A stretch of DNA of 64,000 nucleotides from Holothuria scabra (Eukaryota > Echinodermata > Holothuroidea > Aspidochirotida > Holothuriidae): positions 12,809,887 to 12,873,886 of the forward strand of contig CM074195.1 in NCBI GenBank assembly GCA_037179385.1, given 5' to 3'. The notes beneath the pieces were generated by a model that saw nothing but the letters and a program-made list of their open reading frames with translations, was not told the origin of the DNA and did not search any database. Every line of letters starts with the position of its first letter. Positions within the stretch are counted from its first letter, which is position 1. The position numbers and the translations under genes were made by a program. Positions 24,101 to 32,856 of this stretch are shown piece after piece.

Positions 24101-27100
24101 AAAAAGTTGTTCACTTTTGTAAAAATGATGGAAACTTGAAAGTGTGATTATCATTTTAAACTCGATCACTTAACACTGTAGGCCCTATTTATGGACTTAC
24201 GTTAACTCTATATCCCTTAGACATTGACATCATGTGATGTCATTATGGAAGCAAAATAATGAAGCACACTTTACGCACATTTATACATCTTTATGACATA
24301 GGAGCAAGTTGGCGTGATATTTTACAGGGATTTTTTTTTTGTTAGAATATCCCAGATGCAATTTAAGAGCAATCCATGCCAAAATGCCACATTTTCAAAA
24401 CTTACTCACACTTCAAACATTCATTTCAAATATAAACGAACTATAATGTGGATTAACCAGGGAGTGTGTCAGGTTTGGTATCTGTGCACCTGGTTCGTTT
24501 TTGTTTGACAGTGGAGGTACGTCTGGTTCGTTTTTATTTGACAGTGGAGGTACGTCTGGGGAGTGGAAAGGTCCAATCACGATATAACTTGAAATCCTCA
24601 AGGTGCATGTACACTTCGAGTATTTTATAACAACGTTGACTTTCAAGCGAAGGTCAAAGGTGCTATAAAATTTTTCTTTACTGCTTACTTTCGTTTTTTT
24701 CACGTTGAAATATTTATTGTACCTATAAAAATTTAAAATGAGTGAAATATTTGAGATATTCCGTTCACAATTTATTGCAAACTGTCTTACTGTCGAAACA
24801 AATGTCATGAAACGCACGTCTATATACACAGTATTTCGTTCGCATGTAACAGTGACAGTCAGACAGTAAGCGGACGCATTTCTTGACCTGTACAGAAAAT
24901 ATGAGAGCTTTGCAAGTTGTGTTATGGAACTTGATCAAGGAGTTAATTTACATGAATCTTTACCACAGGCCTATGCGTTCCTGTTTTAACTCTTTTTGAT
25001 TCAGATATAATATCGCTGATTCAAAAAATCAAACCGGAAATGGGTGAATCAATCGATAAATAGAGTTTAATCCAAGAGAACGATTCAGATTAACACCACT
25101 TTTCACAGACCTCCAAATTCCTCTTGAAAACCCTCTAAAAGAATAGCCCAGAAGCAAATTTATGTTTGATATGTAAAAGAGGAACATGTTCTAAGCATTC
25201 TGGTAAAAGTTTTATTCATTTCCCATGTTCAGTTTTTAAGATATTTGCAATTGAAACTGACACATTTTCTATGAAAAGCGAACTTGAAGAAAGCAGCTGT
25301 TATGTCATACAAGGGCGTCGATTTGGGGGGACAACTTTTTTGAGTAAAGGAGACACTGACGTAAAAGTCCCCCCACTTTTTGTGACGTGAAACTTAAAAA
25401 TTAGGCACTACTAAAAAGACTATACATATAGGTTATGAAAGGTGTCCTCTACCGATTACGATCGACTAGCTTTCTGTATCAATAATTCCACATGTTTAGT
25501 TTGCAAATCCCAAAAATTTTCTCGCGCTCCGCGCGCTTGCAGTCTCATTGATGTTTTTTAGCTTGCATATCAAACATATATTCAACGGTCTCCATGATTA
25601 TGTCGATTGTTTGTGTGCATAGGGCAGCCGGTAAGGTTATGAAGGAGCACAATACAGGAATAGGAAGAAGATGAATCGTCCCTTACTATGTTTTAATGAA
25701 ATCTGTGATCTTGAATGATTGACCAGCCTGGGAGGCCAAAATTGGGAACCATATTTTAAGGAAACTGAAAATGTCTCGGTGCACAGTCTGCATGCAACTT
25801 TTTTTTAAAAAAATGTATGTTTTCGCATGCAAAATTTCGATACGCTCGCATCATTTTTTGTATAGCGATTCGACCATTTCGTATTAAGAACATTATCAAA
25901 GAAGTAAAATCACACTGACATTTGCTAGATAAGAGACTTCAATCAGGAATATATTTACACCTCAATCCTCTGTCTGCAGATAATGTATGATGAGGTGTCG
26001 TTCGAAAAATCATATTTTAATGTTTTTTGTATCAACAATCTTACACAGGTATAGGCCTATGCAACGGTGTCTCAGTAGCACCGCACCAGTGGGTACCATT
26101 CCTCCACCCCTCGATCTGTGATTTTCCCGTAGTCAATTGAAGTGCGATTTTGACCAAGACTTTCGCAAACTATGACAATTTTCGTTGTGATTCTGATTAC
26201 TCTAGAGTACACCCTGTGTTGAAATTGACCACATAGTCCGTTGAAGTAATTACCAACACTTTCAAGATCATGTTTTAAAAACTTTGGAGTTTTCTAGTAA
26301 CTCAAAATATTGAAACATTTAGCACCCGCATTTTGGCATTTTGCATCTGGGCTCCTTCTCTAAGGCACCCAGTGGCGTAGCTACAGGGGCAGGTGGCTCT
26401 GAAAAATGAAGAATTCAGAAATTTGCTATTTGTGAAACCAGTCTACTGTGTGGTTTTTCCAACTCATGAAATTCCGAAATCTCCCCATTAAAAGCTCCAC
26501 ATTCGTCATTATATGTCTCAAAGGAGCAAAATTATCAGCGCGCTTCGCGCGCCACAATCGCAATTCCTAAACAGAAGTTTCTCTCACATCTTTAGGAAAA
26601 ATTTTCCGAGCTTTGGCAGTTTGGACTTTGTAAGTTAAAAAACGGAAATTTGCTATATGTGACACCAGATCATCAAGTGACATCAGTAACTACAGTGCTA
26701 TTTTCATGGATTTTCTTTCATAAATTCAAAATTTTCTCCAATATAAACTCTTGACTTAAAAAAATTTCGTCAGAGAGCATCATTCCGTAGCCGTTGGATA
26801 AAATTATGTAGCAACAACGAGTCTTTGGTCACCGTTCAATCTCAGCTTTGCCAATAGGAAATGCAATTTCTTCAGTAATTCCCCCACTTTTCAAATTATT
26901 TACTTACAGGAAACCTAGAATCAAAACTTTTCTGCAATACAAGCTCCATATCTTCAAATATTTGCAAAATGGCAAAAATTTCAGCGCGCTCCGCGCGCCC
27001 AAAATTACGACCCTAGTGCAGTGATGTTCACACTCAAAAAATTGTAAAATCTGGATGTTTGTCCACCGCCCCCCTTCCCTAAAATGTTCTAGCAACGCCG

Positions 27101-28789
27101 CTGTACACACCTTACCAAGACAGGAGAAAAATTTAGGCCAGATGCCCCCTCCCCCACTTTGAAAACCAAATCGACTCCCCTGATGTCATGGATTCCCATT
27201 GTTGGCCAATGTTTTGATTTTCTTTTATTTTGTCCTGTTAATTTGACCTTGAATTGATAAGAGATGTAATCTGGTAGTAAATTATAAATAAATATTGGCC
27301 ACATTGGCTGACAATGTGAAGCTATATGACATCACGCCTGCTTGCTAAAAGTTCATTTTATGTAGAAAATTTGCCACGTTAAATTGCTAATATCTCGAGA
27401 ACCGAACATGAGAAATGAATAAAACTTTTCACCAGGATGCTTAGAATACGTTCTTCTTTAACATATCAAAAATAAATTTGGCTTTGGACTATTTTTTTAA
27501 GTGAGCAGCAGACATCTTCCTTCAGGGGATTTGCAATTCCTGTTCGAAGAAATTCAAATCAATATCAACCACCTTCCCCTGATAACACTTTAGAAACAGC
27601 TGGAGCTTATTTTGGGACAAAACAATATTTTGATCATGAAATATAAAATTTTCATATATTTATAAAATATGCAGGCTCAAAGAGCATTCCAAAAAATGGG
27701 GGTCACCCTGAAGACAAAAGGAATTTCATCTAAAGAATATTAGGCCGGGTGGTTGATGGGACGAGGCCAAGGTTTTGTACCAGTAAGAAGCGAAAACTAT
27801 AAGAATTGTCCAGGATGAGGAATGCAAGACCCACAGCAAACATGGTCACAGATTTTTCATCATTCAATCCACTTTTTTGCAATAAACATTTTTGTAATTG
27901 AAGTGGAAATGCAGTCTTCCCAACTTGAAGTAATGCAGTAGACTGACTTGTTTCATGATTGGCTCTCGATAATCATGTGACACACGCATGCGTAATTTAC
28001 CAGGACTACCTGCTTTGTTTACCTTTATTATGCAACATCGAAACCTTTAATATTATGAACAATACTGGGAAGAGAAATACAGAAATTAGAAGAAAGTTTT
28101 GAGATTTAGCCATTGTTTCAAAGGAACTTTGGGACAACTGCTCTTGCTCTTTAAGATGTTTCCCAAATAACGTGTATACGCCTTGCTATCGAGGCATGCA
28201 TTTTCATAGCCAGATTTCCTCTCAAAGAGGCGGGACATGCAGTATGTGTATGATCGTCGGTCCTTTGAAAATGTTTGGACTAAATTAGATGTCTTTATTT
28301 ATGAATGCAGGTGCCACATATGCTACTCTTTGAAGTAAAATGTTTGCTAAAACATTTTACTTATTTTTTAACTAAACAAATAATTTGCATCAGTGAGGGT
28401 GAAACATGGTCTACCACCTCCTTCCGGCCACAAAAACGAAAGAACGACTTTCTTTCAATTTTCAACATGTCTTTGGTATATGGCTGAAATGTAACCACTA
28501 AACACAATGCAAATATTCAATCTACAGAAAATTCGAATTGTTCTTCAGCATATGAGCAACTGATCAAAGATACTATTTTTTCTCTCGAGCAGAGACGTTG
28601 AATGCCAACCCAATAAGGAAGATCTGCAGAGTTAAATCAAAGAATGTTAATACCAAGAAGAAAACTGAGGTAGGACCGATACTTGAAAAGACGAAAATAT
28701 TACTACGCGAGTTTTATCGTCGATGGAACCAAGATCTGGCAGATTTACTCCAAGATGATAGATGGTTATGGAAGGACGTCATAGACTGA
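9144..28789 (+). CDS. CHST15: Carbohydrate sulfotransferase 15-like (GalNAc-4-sulfate 6-O-sulfotransferase type), 8 coding exons
   Basis: Coding exons are 9144-9158, 13165-13779, 14209-14410, 17848-17940, 20200-20353, 22958-23111, 23786-23930 and 28593-28789. Their sum is 1575 nt (524 aa plus stop), every junction has GT-AG borders and matching phase, so the model is closed. Enzymes of this family transfer sulfate from PAPS to C6 of GalNAc-4-sulfate in chondroitin/dermatan sulfate in the Golgi lumen. Visible parts: short cytosolic start, signal-anchor helix about residues 9-22, acidic stem about 40-190, 5'-phosphosulfate-binding motif GMPKCGTTD at 245-253, EPHWWTR near 270, GDGSAS near 309, 3'-phosphate-binding motif KLIAAFREPVARLYSEY at 349-365, FIRLEDW near 436-442, and the C-terminal LLREFYRRWN segment that ends the family. 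Length is slightly below the 561 aa of human CHST15. The span between EPHWWTR and GDGSAS is about 20 residues shorter than in the human enzyme. Family assignment is firm; the exact substrate is inferred. Confidence 0.9.
9159..12364. other. Intron 1 of the CHST15-like gene, mostly unremarkable
   Basis: Poly-G runs at about 10855 and 11598, a 37-bp tandem duplication at 11061-11133, a degraded element C half at about 11200-11450, and a block at 12050-12190 (CGCATCTAGAATTCA, TTGGCGCTC) that recurs near 19370-19470. No exon signal. Confidence 0.5.
11061..11133. repeat. 37-bp tandem duplication, 2 copies
   Basis: GAATGCCGTTCCTACAGATT and its continuation occur at 11061 and again at 11098, differing by a single T/C, so the duplication is recent. 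Confidence 0.9.
12365..12935. mobile_element. Element C, full foldback MITE in intron 1
   Basis: Inverted arms of about 170 bp: CAAATTTATGTTTGATATG, TCTCAAGATATTAGC and GAACTTGGAGCAAGCAGG on the left reappear reversed on the right. Relatives lie at 11200-11450, 22575-22735 and 25146-27500. No frame. Confidence 0.75.
13165..13779 (+). CDS. CHST15: CHST15-like exon 2 (membrane anchor and acidic stem)
   Basis: The acceptor is the pyrimidine tract ending ..TCTGCTAG at 13164 and the donor is GTAAGT at 13780. The exon encodes residues 6-210. A hydrophobic run MVFLITVVIAIILI is followed by a long stem rich in Asp, Glu, Gln and Gly (for example DGDKDDENGN and LTEDEST). It ends in a sequon-bearing segment, QWNITGYMRRLAPV. 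The stem composition is low complexity and unlike the catalytic exons, as is usual for stems. Confidence 0.88.
14209..14410 (+). CDS. CHST15: CHST15-like exon 3 (5'-PSB motif)
   Basis: It starts in phase 0 and ends in phase 1 at GTAAGT. It encodes IFKWVPPKFHPDYQGFCWYN, then RCLPYFYLLGMPKCGTTD, which is the PAPS 5'-phosphosulfate-binding loop with the catalytic-loop Lys and the GTT triad, and then KEPHWWTR, a CHST15-family signature near the acceptor site. Confidence 0.95.
14436..14730 (+). mobile_element. MITE family A copy, 25 bp downstream of CHST15-like exon 3
   Basis: Carries CTTACTTAAGCCCC, AATCTCAGTTTATTG and AGTTTGGGGTGAGAAG with TTTAAAG at the right end. The left inverted end has decayed. 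Confidence 0.7.
15141..16721. mobile_element. hAT-type non-autonomous transposon, 1581 bp, perfect 8-bp TSD
   Basis: Ends CAGTGGCGTAGCCA and TGGCTACGCCACTG, flanked on both sides by the identical 8-mer GTGTAAAT (15133-15140 and 16722-16729). Inside is a direct duplication of a 120-bp unit (about 16160-16280 and 16502-16622) containing GTGCCGTTTCCGGCCATCTG and GTACGCTCCGCGCCAAC. No transposase frame, so it would move in trans. Confidence 0.88.
16740..17210. mobile_element. Element B copy
   Basis: Starts GAAGTGCACCTTGA and contains CTCCCATCTTCATAGGAC, CCTGAGCTGAGATATGAAAT and GCGCAATAATTTGTGATG. It lies directly beside the hAT insertion, whose target site is at its left edge. Confidence 0.7.
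17848..17940 (+). CDS. CHST15: CHST15-like exon 4
   Basis: This 93-bp exon is phase 1 to phase 1, with acceptor TAATTTCAG and donor GTATGC. It encodes a basic segment ending SRYIFG. It fills the position between EPHWWTR and GDGSAS, although the segment is shorter than in human CHST15, so a further phase 1-1 exon in intron 3 cannot be excluded. I looked for one between 14411 and 17847 and found none. Confidence 0.8.
18062..18116. repeat. 19-bp tandem repeat, 3 copies
   Basis: The unit AATATTTAATATGACATCA is repeated almost exactly in the intron after exon 4. Confidence 0.85.
18550..18800. mobile_element. piggyBac-like MITE with TTAA target sites
   Basis: Inverted ends CCCTTTACCGTTGT and ACAACGGTAAAGGG are perfect and are flanked by TTAA at 18546-18549 and 18801-18804. 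The CCC-TTT start after TTAA is the piggyBac superfamily pattern. The 251-bp body is much more GC-rich than the intron around it and has no transposase. Confidence 0.8.
19797..20009 (+). mobile_element. tRNA-derived SINE
   Basis: The head has GATAGAGCATC, a GCTTGCAGTCGGGAGA anticodon-arm-like segment and AGAATTCCAGCCCTGAC. The body has CCCTACTGCCGTTGTGCTTG, AGTAGGGAAAACAAGACAG and CTGGGCTGTAAAACTCC, shared with the SINEs near 50 kb. Confidence 0.7.
20200..20353 (+). CDS. CHST15: CHST15-like exon 5 (3'-phosphate-binding motif, first half)
   Basis: Acceptor TTCATTTTAG, donor GTAGTA (weaker than consensus). It encodes GDGSASYLWDMKKW, in the position of the conserved G-E-A-S-A-S segment of the family, then KLIAAFREPVA, the start of the PAPS 3'-phosphate-binding motif. 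The Arg codon is split across the next intron. Confidence 0.93.
20407..20600. mobile_element. Truncated MITE A ending in a perfect 34-bp palindrome
   Basis: A MITE A left part (CACCCCAAAC to GCGTAATCAAAAC) stops at about 20560. It is followed at 20567-20600 by a perfect palindrome whose 17-nt arm is TCAGGGAGCTGTTATTT. Confidence 0.75.
20939..21238 (+). mobile_element. MITE family A copy
   Basis: TTTAAAGGCCCACTTTTCTC at the left and GTTTGGGGTGAGAGGG..CCCTTTAA at the right. The full internal landmark set is present (CTCCTAACCTTCTTA, TTGTCTGAAATT, AAAGCTGAGCCAATTGAGAG). Confidence 0.8.
21239..22574. other. CHST15-like intron, no gene
   Basis: Mostly unstructured AT-rich DNA with a long A run at 21825-21839 and a poly-C run at 22497-22507. 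At 22430-22448 a small palindrome GCAGGGAGCTACTCCCTGG recalls the longer one at 20567. Confidence 0.5.
22575..22735. mobile_element. Element C, right half
   Basis: GCTTGCTTCAAGTTCAT, GCTAATATCTTGAGAGCC, ACATGGGAAATGAATGAAA and ACATAAATTTGG in family order. The other half is absent. Confidence 0.6.
22958..23111 (+). CDS. CHST15: CHST15-like exon 6
   Basis: Acceptor TTCATCGCAG, donor GTGAGA, phase 2 to phase 0. It continues the 3'-PB motif with R-LYSEYVYFSS and carries two cysteines (FQKC and ERKC) that match the two-Cys loop of CHST15 enzymes, then VYQIALENGDI. Confidence 0.93.
23112..25145. other. CHST15-like introns 6 and 7 (part), no further gene
   Basis: Outside exon 7 this holds a SINE body fragment at 23452-23500 (TTTTACGGCACAGTTTG) and a 33-bp direct duplication at about 24496-24558 (CTGGTTCGTTTTTGTTTGAC, GTGGAGGTACGTCTGG). 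The minus-strand frame 24829-24413 spans that duplication and is not supported as coding. Confidence 0.5.
23786..23930 (+). CDS. CHST15: CHST15-like exon 7
   Basis: Acceptor TTTCACAACAG, donor GTAAGT, phase 0 to phase 1. It encodes GMYSVFARDWLNVFPRHQ and ILFIRLEDW, the late catalytic-domain block that lines the acceptor cleft in this family, and ends in FSFLEV. Confidence 0.95.
25310..27182. mobile_element. hAT-like element, 1873 bp, near-perfect 8-bp TSD
   Basis: The terminal repeats are CAAGGGCGTCGATTTGG and the complement of CAGGGGAGTCGATTTGG (15 of 17 match). The flanking 8-mers are ATGTCATA and ATGTCATG (7 of 8). No transposase frame is present. It holds a further hAT-like copy at 26370-27103. 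Confidence 0.75.
26370..27103. mobile_element. hAT-type element nested inside 25310-27182
   Basis: Left end CAGTGGCGTAGCTACAGGGG, right end (complement) CAGCGGCGTTGCTAGAACAT. The interior repeats GCGCGCTCCGCGCGCC-like blocks. The target duplication is eroded (AAGGCACC and TACACACC, 5 of 8), suggesting mutation or imprecise ends. Confidence 0.6.
28593..28789 (+). CDS. CHST15: CHST15-like exon 8 (C-terminus and stop)
   Basis: Acceptor TCTCTCGAGCAG, stop TGA at 28787-28789. It encodes a basic linker and the terminal LLREFYRRWNQDLADLLQ segment with a final WLWKDVID, matching the LRDFYRPFN..LA..L pattern that closes human CHST15. The 4.66-kb intron before it is filled with nested transposons. Confidence 0.93.
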
Positions 28790-28855
28790 ACATTTCATAA
28801 ACGTCGTGTCAGATAAAGTGACGTCATGTCTTATAATTAACACATATGACTGTGC

Positions 28856-28861
28856 AATAAA
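28856..28861 (+). promoter_or_regulatory. Polyadenylation signal of the CHST15-like gene
   Basis: Canonical AATAAA 67 nt after the stop codon, in the right strand and position for a short 3' UTR. Confidence 0.6.
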
Positions 28862-31800
28862 AAAGACGAATGGTTCCCAGCGCGACGTACACGTGACGTA
28901 TACGTGACACTGTGACGTTTTCATACGTCACAATGCGACGCGGAGAGTGCCAGAAACCATGATGAAGCAATAGCCTTCATCATGCCTATCATGGATATTT
29001 ACCTGTATCCATATAGCCTACATATAGGACTTCAAAAAAATTCAGATGACGCGGTGAATATAAAAAAGTGGCAATCCAACGTGTAACATGGAGTGAAGTC
29101 CAGTAGAGCCCGCTTGGTTGGTGCTTGTATTAGAAGTATATAATGTTTGTTTGATCACCATCATTATCCGAAGGAGACTTTGTTTTCATAAAATCTTGGC
29201 CAGCTAAGAAAATCTCGGTCTGAGGTGCCTTGATCGTTTCAAAAATAATCTTAAATCCAAGCAAGAATTCATGAATATTCATTCTGCTGTTGACGTTCAG
29301 AAACTCCCAAGTTTATCACCCTTTTAATGACTAAGACTAAGTGTTTGTATTGGTAAGTCAGTGATTCCCAACATTTTCGATTCTCCGAACCCCTAACCAC
29401 TGAAACTTTTTACCTGCCACGGGCGGGGGCAAATTTCAGGCCCGTAGCCAGCCCATGTGGAGGGGTGGGTCTTTTTTCCAAGATGTGGAACTTTTTCCAA
29501 ATACGGAGGCGACTGGCGCGTGCCGTAAGCATGCAGTTGCTCGGGGTCCGGGTATGCTTCCCCGGAAAAGTTTGAAATCTGCAGTTCTCCTGCAATCTGG
29601 AGCATTTTAGAGGACTTTTGAACACAACAGAAGTCCTTTTTCCCCGGGAATTCCACACAGCACACCAATTTTTGAGAAAAAAAAAACATACATGTAATCT
29701 GGAATATTTCATACAGACCCTTCAAACACAGGGCTGGAAAATGGACCTCCCTCAAGTTGGGGTGGGTCGTTCGAACGCTCCGACCCCACTGGCTACGGGC
29801 CTGAATTTTACGTCTAAATTGGTAAAATGGTACTACTTGGTAGATAGTGCTTGTTATTTTTTGAGTAATAAGATCAAAGTATAACTATGCATATCACTCC
29901 ACAAGTTTGAGTTAGAGTTATTGTAAACCGAATGCAATAGAGATCGGAATAACGTTGATGTTTAAAATGGAAACGAAATAAAGAGTGAATGAGAATTTAT
30001 TTTAAATGAGAAGAGAACCGACCGATAAGAGAGGATCGATAAGGTAAAGATTCACTTTTTGATTCCACCTTCATCAAGCCTTTGTAGAGGGTCTATATAA
30101 GCCTCCCCTATATTCTCGTAGTGAAGAGCTGGAAGAAGAAACTTCGTCCGCTCCGCGAGCTATAGCATGGTGCCGAAACTGGTGAAATACTTTTCCCGTA
30201 GGGGAAATATTAAGGTGGGGTATTCTTACATGAATTATAAGTGACGTGGGTTATTTCCAGGGGAAGCCCCTTCCTTACCCACATCCATTACTGAATGGCC
30301 GGGTTGCGAACTTTTTTCGAGAGATGACAATGAAAAATTCATTCAGTCAGGTCAATGAACCAATCAGGTACTTCGAACCTGCATGGTTATACCCCTAATC
30401 CCAAAAGGGAAGCTTTTCGACCCCTTTTATGTTCTGAAACCGGCAGATTTATTAACACAAACCTTAACTTTAACCCTATACCGTAATTTTTAAGCAAATT
30501 TGAAACTTTTTGAAAAACTGTTTTTTTAGTACCAACCTACTAATAAAAAGAGCTTAACCTCTGACACAAAGTAGAGGCTATTTTAAATATGTTATAACCA
30601 TAGAATTGGGGGCGAAAGACTTAGGTTTTGGTAATATTTATTTGGATGATTTGTTAATTAAATACAAAAACAGAAAAACTGATACCAAGGACTACCAAAG
30701 CAAGTATCTTTTACAGACAGAATTACATAAATCTGTCGTCTGGATTAGCTTCTCTGCCAAATCATGTAGATATGAAAATGGTGAATGTTTGCATACCTCA
30801 GCGAACAATGTATTTTGTCCTACCGGAAAATATGCCAAAAATCAGTACTTCGTTCTTCAATTTTGATAAAACAATAAAATGTTCATTAAGAACGGCTTAA
30901 CTTTAATAAAATCTGAAGCAAAACACCAAATATAGAGAGCTGTATCCGTTTATCAACCTATATATAGATGATTACGTCATACATGGCTGTGTTTATTTAA
31001 CTGATATTTATTCACAAGTTCAAATGTATTATGTTAGACTGAAGTGACATTTGTTTGTTTTCAGAAAGTTGCTTACGCTCATACAAGTTCAAACTGAAAA
31101 AGAAATCTTTAAAAATATATATATTTGTTGTATACCGCACTAAGCAAGCATTTTTATCGTTGTGAAAATATATATTAAGTGAACGTCACTTTTTACATAA
31201 AAATATTCAACTGTAATATCTAACTATCAATTTTATTAGTCTTCTGCACGTCCCTTTATATTAGCCTATGTAATTCCCCTGTTTGAAGAGTAAAATGTCG
31301 ATCGTTTGGCTTTCCGACGAGAAGTAAGGTCTCACAAACTAGGTTAAACTCAAAGGGAGGCCCCCAAAAGACCCCAATGTTGAGGGCAAGACGATTTTAA
31401 TAAACTGCATTCACCAGAATGGAAACCAAAACAGGGTAAAAACAAAACAAAATAAAACAAAAATACAATGGAGGAAACAAAGGGGCAAAATAAAACAAAA
31501 TCAGATGAACTGAAGTCCAAAGAGGCGATCTGCTTGAATTTGAACAAGAATTAAAGCCCTAAAAGTGTATGGAAATGCCATTATACTTAGTTGCTTCGCT
31601 CAAGTGGTATTCTACCGCTACTAGTCTCCAGCCCCCTCCCTCCTTCTTTGGCAGAGATATTTGCTAACTGGGCCCCCTCGAAGAGTCCTTTCCTAAGTTG
31701 GCAAATTTTGGACCTTGCCCCTGCGAAAGTTGTTATTACATTGTATCAGAATAAAACCAAGATTCTCTTCCGCTCAATCACTAAGGTTGGAATACGTTTT

Positions 31801-32119
31801 CCAAAGTCCTCCCGACTCTCTGACAAAGAGCCGTTAGGCACAGCCATGAGGAATATGACCTAATAAATATCCTTACGGCGTTACGAGTTCCAAATTCTTC
31901 TGCCCATAATGACGGTCCACTCAGCGGGGATTGACTGCACTCATAGCACCAAAATGAATATTTACGTACAAACGAGGCACATAATTCAGATATTCTACAC
32001 CGGCTGCGGCGATTTTGTATCAATATCTTCTCATATTGCACATTGAAATAGATTACTTGATTTTACTCAAGAAGTGAATGCTTCTCTTATGACAGCATCT
32101 ACTGTATGCTAAATTCATG
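28862..32119. other. Convergent intergenic region
   Basis: Between the two large genes there is only an hAT-like element (29437-29803) and AT-rich filler. The frame 30606-30866 (86 codons) has no domain, splice or promoter support. The intergenic spacer between coding ends is about 3.5 kb. Confidence 0.5.
29437..29803. mobile_element. hAT-like MITE, 367 bp
   Basis: The 15-bp terminal repeats CAGGCCCGTAGCCAG are perfect on both ends. Flanks share only AATTT, so the 8-bp duplication is not clean. The overlapping minus-strand frames at 29393-29755 read through the whole element and are not genes. Confidence 0.65.
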
Positions 32120-32125
32120 TTTATT
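32120..32125 (-). promoter_or_regulatory. Polyadenylation signal of the adhesion GPCR gene
   Basis: AATAAA on the minus strand, 166 nt beyond the stop codon. It is the first canonical hexamer downstream that I noticed. Confidence 0.45.
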
Positions 32126-32291
32126 CATACTTCATATAATAGTTCTAAACATCTATTGGTCTATTGCGGTCAAGTGACAATGTACACTATCCATCTACAA
32201 CTTTTCTGTAATGAATAACGTCTGCATTAATCAACTCTCAGATCGCACATTATCCAGTGGTAACGCATGGTGTCTCAACAAAAGATACTTC

Positions 32292-32856
32292 TTAAATTAA
32301 TCCGCTTTTTTCCGATAATGGAGACTCTGAGCTTTCACTAATCATCGGGCTATTAAGTTCCAACACCATTGTGCGTGGCATAAATTCTAGGGTGATACTA
32401 TGTGATTTTATGGTAGAAGGTCGACTGTAGGTGCTACTATTCCCATGTACCCTTTCCCGTTTATCTGGAGTTACAAAGCAACAACCACATAAAAACGTTT
32501 TTCCCCACCTACTCCTAACTTCCTTCCGAAAAAGACAGAATACGAAGAAGACGAAAACGCCCGATAAAGAATTACACACGCAAAATAATAGCGCAAACAG
32601 ATAACCCAATTCGGTGATAGCGAAGAACCCTAACACCCATGTAGTTCCAACCAAAATGGCAACTGATACGGCCTGTTTGACCTTCAGTGTGACTGCATTC
32701 AGTTTTCGCCGTTCCCGTCGCATCATGGTGACCTTTGGCCTCCGAAAGTTGATATGGTATATGATTACCAGGAAACAAAGGACGTTAAATAACAAAATGG
32801 CCGCAATGGGAACAAGAAGCACCATAAAGAAATAAAAGTCTCGTCGAAGAAAACAG
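32292..32856 (-). CDS. aGPCR exon 12 (TM5-TM7, cytoplasmic tail, stop)
   Basis: The acceptor is the pyrimidine-rich TTTCTTTTTTGCAG at 32857. It encodes FYFFMVLLVPIAAILLFNVL (TM5), a basic ICL3 (RRPKVTMMRRERRKLN), QAVSVAILVGTTWVLGFFAI (TM6), LFALLFCVCNSLSGVFVFF (TM7) and a tail of about 75 residues with a CGCC cluster near the membrane (possible palmitoylation) and many Ser/Thr. Stop TAA at 32294-32292. Confidence 0.95.

Larger units (their letters stand above)
25146..27500. mobile_element. Element C split by an hAT-like insertion
   Basis: The left half (25146-25309) and right half (27183-27500) are two arms of element C. They are separated by the element 25310-27182, and removing it leaves one continuous element C. 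Confidence 0.75.

Noticed and set aside
24413..24829. 138-codon minus-strand frame
   Set aside because: Contains a directly repeated peptide caused by a short DNA duplication, with no recognisable domain; it lies in a sulfotransferase intron.
28305..28487. Alternative last exon of the sulfotransferase at the acceptor near 28311
   Set aside because: In the required phase it meets a stop after seven codons, whereas 28593-28789 gives the full conserved C-terminus.
29393..29755. Two overlapping minus-strand frames of 100-120 codons
   Set aside because: They read straight through both ends of a hAT-like MITE.
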